The position numbers and the translations under genes are program-made. A stretch of DNA of 64,000 nucleotides, taken from the NCBI GenBank assembly GCA_039090855.1, contig CM077027.1:100538316-100602315 (forward strand), given 5' to 3'. The notes under the pieces are model-generated. The model was not told where the DNA came from. It was given only the letters and a program-made list of their open reading frames with translations, and did not search any database. Of the stretch, positions 56,150 through 64,000 are shown one piece after another. The stretch is from Macrothele yani (taxonomy: Eukaryota > Arthropoda > Arachnida > Araneae > Macrothelidae). Within the stretch, counting starts at the first letter, position 1, and each line of letters begins with the position of its first letter.

Positions 56150-56760
56150 TGAATCTTTGGACAACAAATATCAAGTGAGGGTCACGTCGAAGAAGAAATT
56201 AACAGACATAAAATTTGGCTGAGTGCATTTGGAAGAAACAGTACAATTTTCAAGAGCAATTCACCATTATTGTCTTAACAGTTGATTCTTTTATTAAAAT
56301 GTGTCCTTTCAGTTCTTACTAGAAGAACACATTTTAATAAAAGATTAAACTTCTAAGACATAAAAGAGACAGGGACCATAACAATAACAAAAAAATATAC
56401 ACAGGGTGCAGACAATTCAGAGAAGCATCAAGAGATGCATGCTTGGTGTAATCAAAGAAAAGACTCCTGGATCTGGAAAACAAGAGCGGATGCCATTATG
56501 ATCATAGTAAAGATCCTCCAGTCACACTGGGCTAGACACATTGTCAGAAAAACTGACCAGAGCTGGACAACAGAAATACTATTATGAATACCAAGGGACA
56601 GGAAAAGACCATATTGGGAGATGGGTGGATGAAATTTGGAAGCTTGCTGGAGCAACATGGAAGAGAACTGCTCAAAACAAAGAGTTATGAAAAAAGGCTT
56701 GGGACAGACCTTTGACCAGCGGTTCATTGGGAATGGTAATATTGGATCTTGTATCTGCAA
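56150..56760 (+). pseudogene. RTE LINE 3' fragment (same family as copy B)
   Basis: The plus strand reads YQVRVTSKKKL, then SAFGRNSTIFKSNSP near 56220, corresponding to TFGSNRTIFKGNMP at 16750. It continues after stops with ILQSHWARHIVRKTDQSWTT near 56515 and PRDRKRPYWEMGG. It ends in a GQTFDQRFIG remnant near 56720. This is the C-terminal third of the RTE protein, truncated at its 5' end as usual. 55930-56150 just upstream is unassigned. Confidence 0.75.
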
Positions 56761-56819
56761 TTCAATACTCATCCTCATAGAGGGAATATGGGGTGCTTAA
56801 AAGGATTTTTTTTTTTTTA

Positions 56820-57000
56820 AAGTCCTGTTGACTTCCTTCAGCAGCCATGTGAATCAAATAGTAGTGATAATTTTGGAAAACAACCATTGTTGGTAGCAAT
56901 TCCTTAAGAAATGCTGCTGTACCTTTTAAATGCTATATTGCCATGTTAGAATTATTACCAGTGAAAGACTGTTCCCAGATAATGTTTATTCCTTTTCTTA
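56820..57000 (-). pseudogene. hAT transposase fragment (recurrent family)
   Basis: The minus strand reads NSNMAI, a stop, HLKGTAAFLKELLPTMVVFQ and YHYYLIHMAAEGSQQ. These match DNASTMTDHFKGAAAYIK and PCHLIHLAAQKAV of the copy at 50550-50873. The catalytic Asp and the C-x2-H pair are lost. Confidence 0.65.
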
Positions 57001-57540
57001 CACAGAATTTAAATTGGTTAAGCTTCCACAAAGCCCTATGTTCAAACTATTTGGCTGTTCTGTCATTCACTGTCGCACTCCACATACATTTATATCAAGC
57101 AATAACTGAATTAATCCTGTTTTTCAAATATTTCACTTCAGTACATAGACAAAAAAAAAAATAAAATAAAAATAAAATGGCATCAGATAAATTGCCTGCT
57201 TGTAATCTGTAAATCTAACAATCTGAAGAAGTTCTTGGGTTTAATTTTTAGAAGGTGAATACATCCCATCTTAAGAAACTTAGCAATGGGTTACATACTT
57301 TATATGGCAATCTCTCAAGTATTTTCAACAACACTGACTCTGGAAAAGAAACCTTTCAGCAAACAAAATAGTTTTATTTTGCACTGACACTCATTTTTCC
57401 AATATCAGGCTGTTATGACAACTGTGCAAGGTCGCACAGTGCTTCCTTTCACGGATTTAGCAGCAACGGTTGTAGGAAAAATGGAACCCATGGACAATGT
57501 TTCCTGGTGATTCTAAAAATACATGGCGGTGAGTAATGTA
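57000..57540. other. No gene seen
   Basis: AT-rich DNA upstream of the preceding hAT fragment, perhaps its decayed continuation. No motif was recognised. Confidence 0.4.
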
Positions 57541-59679
57541 TACTAGCCCTCGGACTATTCGCATATTAGTGTATTCAAATAGTATTCGATTACCAGAATA
57601 CTGCTACTCGAATATCCGACATTAGTTATTTGACTATTTGGTTATTCCAATAGCACAATATACTCCGTAAAACATGCACCTGCCAATGTATATCGTAATA
57701 CGCAATAGTGAAACACCAGAAACCTCAGTTAGACCCATTTGGACTATGTTACCGAAGACAGTATTGACAAACATGTTGTTTACCGGAAACTGCGTTGGCG
57801 TAGCAGCAAGCATTCATGGTCAGACCAGGTCGTTGACCAAAAACAGTGCGATAAACAGATTTGATTTGCATCTACAAGACAACGAGCAGTGAACTGCTAT
57901 TGGTCCGTGAACCGGTCTGACTATGAATTCTTGCCGCTGCAAGCTACTTAAGCGGGGAACTAGCTCCCTGTCGGAATGCGAGCTAATCGCAGTGGATGAG
58001 GCACTATAGAGTAAGCAATGAGTCATCAAACGTTGAAGAGTATTGCATGGTGTTTTTACAAATGATCTTCCGATGGCTTAGAAGCAACCTGCAAAATATG
58101 CGATGCCATTTAAGGTGCAAGGGAACCACTTCTGCATTGTGGAATCACCTGCGATTCTTATATGGGGAGCAAGAAGGAGTACAATCCGTGCTTAGTGAGG
58201 GTTTGTAGAAAAACAAGTGAAAATATGATGAAGCCAGAAAGTGTGGATGAGCCTAGCCATGTAGATTTGCAGGGACCATCCAGTAGCCCATCGGTAAGTG
58301 TGGCATCCTCCTCGACATCTGTAACTAGCAACCGTTCATCCAGAACTTCTAAAGCATTTCAAACAAGATCATGCGGCAAGGATCATACAAGATCAACTTC
58401 CTATTGACTTTGTTGAGGGCAATGGTTTCCGTAACTTCACGGAAGTAATTGAGCCAGGATAAGAGGTTTCCTGTTCCAAAACTGTATCTACTTGCATAGA
58501 TACAGCATATACAGGTAAGCAATGCTACTTGCAAGAAAATATTGCGAATTACGACTTTGTTGCACTAGATATGGATTCTGGAAGTCCTTTGGTTATGGAC
58601 TTTTACTTCACGAAAAATGCACACTGCATGGACAATAACTGGGAGAAACAAACTTTCACACTGTCAACAGAGGAGATTGGCGAGAGACACACAGCTGTGA
58701 ACTTGCAAGAGCACGTAGAAACAGTTGGTGAATCGGACATTAATAATAGATTAGCTGCGATTATTACAGACAATGTCAGCAATATGACAAGGGTAGCAGA
58801 TGCTCTGGATCAAGATGGTGGTGTACGCTGAGCTGCCCATACTATGCAGCTGAGTGTGCAGAAAGGTCTCAAGTTAGAGGTTGTAAAGGATATAGTTGCT
58901 AAAGCATCAGCAATAGTGACACATTTCAGGCACTCAACTGTGACAACTGCATCATTGAAACATAAGCAACATCAGCTGGATCTTCCTGAGGTAAAACTTA
59001 TTCAACGGTGTCCAACCCATTGTAATTCGGAGTACTTCATGTGTGTAAACTTGATTAGGAACAAAACTGGAGTGAATGCCGTACTGGGTGATCGCTCGGT
59101 AACTAAAGTCAGTGTAACACAGCGTCTGGAGCTTACAGATGTGCAGTGGACAACATTAGAGGGACTGATAACAGTTCTTAAACCTCTACAGGTCACAACA
59201 ACTCTATTCTGTTCACGTGAAGAATGCCTGTCCGCGGTCAGGCCTGTAGTTCGAAGTTTGCTTAACATTCACCTTTCCACTAAGGTAGATGATAATCCCC
59301 TTATTCGATTGTTCAAGGAAATAGTTTACCAAGATTTGCGCGAACGTTTCCTGATGGACTGGACCGAAGGAGAGGACAAACCTAGCAAGCAGCAAGTGCC
59401 CTGGACCCCAGATACAAAGATTTGCAACACAAAGAAAAAAAGGCAGAGGGATGCTATGTGGGACTACATCACTTCCAAACTTGAAGAGCTCAATCCAAAT
59501 ACTCCAGAAATAGGGTCTTCACAAGAGAGACATCGAACTGCTTTGGATTTTCTCTTTTGGCAAGAGTCCATAGCAACAGAACCTGTGCAATAACAGCTCC
59601 AGCATTACAGAAGTAACACTCCCTTAGAACACAATGCTAGCCCACTGAAATGGTGGAAGGGCCATCGTGAGATGATCCA

Positions 59680-59795
59680 TACATACAAATACATACCACT
59701 AAGCTGTTCTCTGAAATGCAGAGGTTAGCTCCATAAAGAAACACAAACTACCAGATAACTTTTACTGTTGCCATATCAAACTTATCCATTTACAG
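59680..59795. repeat. 100-bp repeat shared with 16305-16400
   Basis: 'cactaagctgttctctgaaatgcagaggttagctcc' to 'actgttgccatatcaaac'. It is next to the LINE leader fragment inside the hAT transposase. In the other locus it interrupts RTE copy B. It has no coding content. Confidence 0.6.
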
Positions 59796-59839
59796 TGATC
59801 CTGACATACAACTCTGGCTTCACTGACATCCATACATTT

Positions 59840-60085
59840 CTTTGTGCCTTTTTAATCAGGTAAGTACATCAGTGTGGGGGATTAGCCCACAGCTGACGGT
59901 TCTAGTTGGTCATTCAACCTAAGGATTGTTGAACAAAACCCAGTGAGTTGGGGTCTTTGCAACAATGTCACACAGAACTGGATGGCACCTCTCCTAGATT
60001 CACAGAGGCTCTTGTTGCTGTTCTGTGTGCCATTGTTCCCAAGGAGTGTCCCAAGGAGGCAAACCCAACTCTCGCTAAGATTGCC
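59840..60085 (-). mobile_element. LINE (family of copies A and C) leader fragment only
   Basis: Matches the non-coding 5' region at 8290-8520 and 61660-61800: 'aatcaggtaagtacatcagtgtggggg', 'tcattcaacctaaggattgttgaacaaaacccagtgagttggggtc' and 'gcaaacccaactctcgctaa'. The piece lacks all coding sequence and sits within the hAT pseudogene. Confidence 0.75.
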
Positions 60086-60404
60086 TGCTAAGACTATCAC
60101 TGCAGTAGATAAAATGGCCATGTGATACCGTACTATCCAGGCAACTTCGGCATCCACTGAGAGGGTCTTTTCAAAGGCTGGCAATGTAGTTTCAGCTAAA
60201 CATAACGGCTTAAAACCAGAAAACATAAACAAACTAGTCTTTCTTTTTCAGAGCAGCCACGCCAAACGAGATTCCGGATGTAGTTTACTTTAATTTTCTC
60301 CGATGTTTAAGGTCTATGACTAGCATGACTGGCATGATTACATTTGCTTGTTTACTATTTGTACGTATTGAAATTAATCATGTATTGTTTGTATGCAATA
60401 GATC

Positions 60405-60485
60405 AACTGCTGGCAATGTGGTTTCAGCAAAACGTAATGTTTTCCATACCAGAAATCATAAACCACTAGTCTTTCTTCTTCAGTA
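60405..60485 (+). repeat. Partial duplicate of the hAT 3' coding end
   Basis: 'ggcaatgtggtttcagcaaaacgtaa' and 'ccagaaatcataaaccactagtctttctt' repeat the sequence at 60180-60250 (end of the dimerisation domain), in the same orientation and about 235 bp away. Confidence 0.7.
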
Positions 60486-60489
60486 ACAC

Positions 60490-61510
60490 TGTGCTGAATG
60501 ATGTTCACAAAGCCGTTTATATTATATTTGATCTTAAAAGTTGAGGCCTCAAAGTGGCACAATGGTTAAGGTTACATTTCGTTTAATTGTTACAAACTGT
60601 ATTTTGAACATATAAGTCAGTTTATGTATAAATTGCTTTCCTTTATTGTGCAGTAAATGGTTTCTCAACATCACGTATCGTAGCATTGCATATTGGACAC
60701 CTTACACCTTTCCTTATTGACAATATTATATAACGTGGATCCAGCTGTTTGTTTAACCAGTGCATATTCGAACAAATACTTGAACAGAACAAAATATACA
60801 AATATAGCATTCGGTTAACTGTGTATTCGGGTTTTATTCAACAGATATTTGTCTCAAACAGAAGTCGGCGATCTTTCCACATTTATAAGTGAGTCACGGA
60901 AAAATTATCATGACTTCTGTTTGATGTTCCTAGTCCACGTCAATTGTGTGCATTAGATGTTCGTCTTCTATTGCTAATCAAATAGTCGAATACAGAATAA
61001 TTTGGTTTCAAGTCTGAGCCCCAATGTGTACCTGACACTGCTTTGTATAAATGCTTCACATAAATTCATGATAGAACTACCAATATGATCTCAGGACATG
61101 GTTATCATTTGAAATGATAAATGAGTGTCAGCAGAAAATATAACTTTTCCAATGACACACAAACAAGACATGAAATTAATCGGAAAAATTTCTCCATATT
61201 GGGTACAGAATATTTCTTGGCTGTTAAGTTGGCAATCTTGACAAAACAAAAATTCTTAACATTCAGCCCACTCAAAACTCTTTTAACTCACTTTTGTAGG
61301 TCATTATTTTATTGTTTGCCAAGAATAGAAGAATCAATGCCAAACAATAGACATGCTGTTGCTTTTAACTTCCCCTAGCACAGCCTACTTCAAGCCAATA
61401 CCATTAAATAACTTATATAAAATTCCATAAAGGGGAGTGTGTGAAAGATGGATTCACTTGAAAACAATGTCTTATTCTTCAAACCCTACAAGCTTAAGTG
61501 CTACCAACCA
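60490..61510. other. Right end of the hAT-Ac element and intronic DNA, no gene seen
   Basis: Up to about 61000 this is the 3' non-coding part of the hAT-Ac element. 61000-61510 shows no motif. The 85-codon frame at 61121-61378 has no recognisable content. Confidence 0.4.
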
Positions 61511-61513
61511 TAC

Positions 61514-61554
61514 CTGAAGGTGAGATGTAAACCAGTCTATCACACGATAAGCTG
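61514..61554 (-). CDS. Candidate 41-nt exon, possibly the next USP9X exon upstream
   Basis: A pyrimidine-rich tract ending ttttcttgtttgttaag precedes 61554, and the donor CAG|gtatgg follows 61514. The frame AYRVIDWFTSHLQ ends in phase 0, the phase needed to join the exon at 48743. The peptide looks like a conserved helix, but I cannot confirm from memory that it belongs to USP9X. If right, the intron to the next exon is 12.8 kb. An unrelated short open stretch between chance splice sites is the alternative. Confidence 0.42.
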
Positions 61555-61639
61555 CTTAACAAACAAGAAAAAGAAAATCCTATTGTCGAATAATACTTGG
61601 AAACATACACAATTTTAAGCTTCAGTATAAGTATAAATT

Positions 61640-64000
61640 AGTGTTGAGGTACCAGCTAGTTCTGTGTGACATCTACCAAAAGACCCCAACTCACTGGGTT
61701 TTGTTTCAGAATCCTTAGGTGGAACAACCAACTGGAACTGTCAGCTGTGGGCCATATTACCCCGCACTGGTGTACTTTCCTGATTAAAAAGATACACAGA
61801 AATACTTTCACGGACTCCACTGTGGGATATGGTGGACCTACAACACCTGAGAAAGATGGTCGACTACAGAAACGACATAGAAATGGCATATGAGAAAGAG
61901 ATCTTGGCTGAGTGAGCGTAAGATTGGTGTATGGAATACTAGAAGAATAAACGGAAACATGAATGAGGTGATTGAAGAAATGATTAAGTATAGATTGGAT
62001 GTGCTGTGTGTAAGTGAAACCATAAAGAAGGAAAGTGAGATAGAAGAAGTGAATGGAATAGTGATTGCGGTCTGGAGTGTTGGATAATGTGAGAGGACAG
62101 GCTGGTTGGTGTAGGTGTGATTTTAAGAGAGAAGATGAATAACTTGATTAACTATAGCTGCATAAGTGAGATAATTCTTTGGATTCATTTGAAAGTGAAA
62201 CTTCAGAGAATAGTAATTGCCATAGTGTATGCTCCCTGGGACTCTAAACCTTATGTTAGGAAGGAAGATTTCTGAAATGAGTTAAAAGCTGTTTTGAGCC
62301 AGTATAGTGCTAAACAGAAATTTACAATAGCAGGGGATTTCAATGCTAGAGTAGGTGTGCAGAATGCAATTTTTGATAATGGTGAAAGATTAATTGAGCT
62401 TTGCATTGACAGTGGTTTGTGTGTATCTAACACATTTTTCAACCACAAGTATATCAACACACATGTTTGGGAAAATTGTACTATGGGACAAAACAGTAAG
62501 TGTAATAGATTTTGTTGTTTATGATCAACATCTGAAACACTTAATTTGTTGACACTCGTGTGACGAGAATTGCGGATGTTGGCTCTGATCATTACTTGGT
62601 AGTGTCACGAGTGAAACTGAATGTTGGTTGGAGAAAAAGAAATACGAAAAGGCATAGGATGGAAAGAATATAAAGGTTGAAAAGCTCCCTGAAGATCATC
62701 AGCATTATTCTAATTTACTCAGAGAATGCCTGAAGGAGCTGAAGTCATGTGTGAGGGATGTAGAAAAGAAGTGGGAATGTTTTAAGAACTGTGTTGTCAC
62801 TGTTGCTGAAGAGGTCTGTGGCACCACAATAGTGAGTAACAATAAAGTTGATGCTTGGTGGAAGAGTGAGATTGAAGAGGCAGTAAAGAGAAAAAAGGAA
62901 GGCTATTTGGGGATGTTGCAAGGTACAGTTTCTGTGGATGAATATCTCTGTAAGAAGCGTGAAGCAGCTAAGCTGGTTCGCCAGAGTAAGGCAAAAGATA
63001 GGAAGGAGAAAGTGGAAAGGCATGAATTGGCTTTTTGGAAAGATAGGAAGTCCTTCTGGAAGTACATGAGACTCAGGAAAAATAGGAGAAACAAAGTTGT
63101 AAGTTGTGTAAAGAATAGGATCGGGGGAAATGATATGGGAGCCCAAATGAGTTAAGTGAAAGTTGGGGTGAATACTTCTGTGAGTTATTAGATCAAGAAA
63201 GCAAAAGTGATTCTGAGGCAGATGTCAGAGTGAGAGATGAAAGCACAGGAGAGATCTCAAGAGAAGAAGTGTGCAAAGCTCTAAAATCTCTTCAGAATGG
63301 TAAGACTCCAGAAGTAGACAGTATAACTGCTGAGATGTTAAAATATGGTGGTGACTTTGTGATTGACTATTTAACTGAAATTTGCCAGTTGCGCTTGGGG
63401 TTAGGAATGGTCCCCCAGGATGTGAACAATGCTATTATCGTTCCTTTGTGTAACGGAAAAGGTGATCCCACTATGACTGCAAGAATTATTGTGGTATTAG
63501 CTTACTGGGTGTACAAGGGAAAGTGTTTGGTAAGGTCATTATTGAAAAGGTACAAGGTCTTACACAAGAGAAAGTGTGGGATGTTCAGAGTGGTTTTATG
63601 CCTGGTAAAGGCTACACTAACCAAATTTCTGCATTACGCATGATGATTGAAAAATATCTGGCTGTTGGCAAGAAAGTTTTTGCTGCCTTCATAGATTAAG
63701 AAAAAGCATATGACCGAGCAATTAAGACACTTCTGTGGAAGGTACTGAATAAATACGGAATTACTGGGGATTTACTTAATAGTGTAAAAGCCATGTTATG
63801 TATATGAGTGAATGGTGTTGTATCAAAATGGTTTTCCATTGGTGCAGGAGTCAGAGAAGGTTGTGTAATGTCACCATGGCTGTCTAATATATTTATAGAT
63901 GCATGATGCCAAAATGGACAATACTGGTTTATGTCTTGGTAGTATCCGTGTGTGCAGCTTGCTGTATGCTGATGATACAGTTAGTTAGCAGAGAGCAAAA
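61640..64000 (+). pseudogene. RTE-like LINE copy C: leader, endonuclease, linker, reverse transcriptase (runs off the right edge)
   Basis: The leader at 61660-61880 is followed by IGVWNTRRINGNMNEVIEEM and DVLCVSET (61920-62020). GDFNARVGVQNA (62335) and NGERLIELCIDSGLCVSNTF are part of the endonuclease core. DHYLVVSRVKLNVGW is near 62590. A 134-codon linker frame (62751-63155) follows. RT starts EISREEVCKALKSLQNGK (63250), passes IIVPLCNGKGD, shifts, and continues RGISLLGV, FAAFID, EKAYDR, VREGCVMSPWL and LLYADDTV, with YADD at 63965-63976. There are at least six shifts or stops. It is the longest copy in the window and the best guide to the family. The 3' end lies outside. Confidence 0.9.

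Larger units (their letters stand above)
57996..60250 (+). pseudogene. hAT-Ac / ZBED-type transposase, broken
   Basis: The BED finger near 58085 reads CKICDAI, then after a shift GTTSALWNHLRF. A serine-rich linker (58270-58360) follows. NYDFVALDMDSGSPLVMDFY is near 58550. GERHTAVNLQEHVETVGESD and AAIITDNVSNMTRVADAL near 58760 carry the second catalytic Asp (TDN). After one stop at 58829 a 249-codon frame (58844-59593) continues through QRCPTHCNSEYFM, the usual C/H and W region with W missing, to LDFLFWQESIA. About 520 bp of foreign DNA (59600-60120) separates it from the dimerisation domain ATSASTERVFSKAGNVVSAK at 60137. Related domesticated genes are ZBED1 and ZBED6, but stops make this a transposon relic. 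Confidence 0.88.
57540..61000 (+). mobile_element. hAT-Ac / ZBED-type DNA transposon remnant
   Basis: Around the transposase remains (57996-60250) lie end-like sequences rich in ATTCGAATA-type phrases. 57545-57660 has 'ggactattcgcatatt', 'aatagtattcgatt' and 'ctactcgaatatccg'. 60750-61000 has 'catattcgaacaaatacttg', 'gtgtattcggg' and 'caaatagtcgaatacag'. Such ends are typical of the Ac-type hAT group. Exact termini and a target duplication were not resolved. The element differs from the recurrent hAT family in the window. Confidence 0.6.

Noticed and set aside
57996..60250. A domesticated ZBED gene
   Set aside because: Stops, shifts and a foreign 520-bp insert in the coding region argue for a dead transposon.

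Overview
The window is animal nuclear DNA, most likely from an arthropod or another invertebrate with a large, repeat-rich genome. It has spliceosomal exons, tRNA-derived SINEs, and several families of decayed transposons (LINEs, hAT, MULE, mariner/Tc1, Penelope-like). Nearly every transposon reading frame is broken by stops and shifts. There are no bacterial operons, rRNA genes, CRISPR arrays or retroviral genes. The species cannot be fixed from sequence alone.

The one host gene I can support is an orthologue of the deubiquitinase USP9X / fat facets, on the minus strand. Three exons are clear: 48570-48743, 43158-43261 and 19996-20056. Their splice sites and reading phases fit each other exactly (0, then 2, then 0), and together they encode a conserved stretch just C-terminal of the catalytic domain. 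A 41-nt candidate exon at 61514-61554 has strong splice sites and a compatible phase, and may be the next one upstream. The following exon was not found below 19996, so the gene continues off the left side. Almost all the rest of the window is therefore intron filled with mobile elements.

Layout. 1-8520: an RTE-like LINE (minus strand) split by a 6.3-kb hAT-like insertion (1215-7531), which itself holds a FLYWCH-type MULE with long terminal inverted repeats, a SINE and a palindromic MITE-like block. 8865-14072: an unrecognised element, itself interrupted; a second copy lies inverted at 52640-55930. 14340-15278: a mariner-type pseudogene. 15460-19740: a different RTE LINE split by a hAT element (16962-19430). 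19996-20056: USP9X exon. 20340-21430: a second mariner pseudogene. 22860-31100: nested hAT remnants with a GATTACGG-rich internal module and a satellite-like array of about 150-bp units. 31480-32290: a Tc1 fragment. 32502-42918: two Penelope-like elements head to head, both interrupted by hAT-like DNA, plus a second Penelope-type GIY-YIG fragment. 43158-43261: USP9X exon. 45290-47690: a doubtful LINE remnant and a Tc1-type pseudogene. 48570-48743: USP9X exon. 49560-51923: the most complete copy of the recurrent hAT family. 56150-57000: RTE and hAT fragments. 57540-61000: a hAT-Ac/ZBED-type pseudogene. 61640-64000: a third copy of the first LINE, running off the right edge with its YADD box visible.

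The best leads are the hAT group that appears to make 6-bp (not 8-bp) target duplications at three independent sites, the head-to-head Penelope arrangement, the unrecognised 3.2-kb family, and the internally repeated hAT module. All alignments were made by eye, so boundaries are approximate unless stated as exact.
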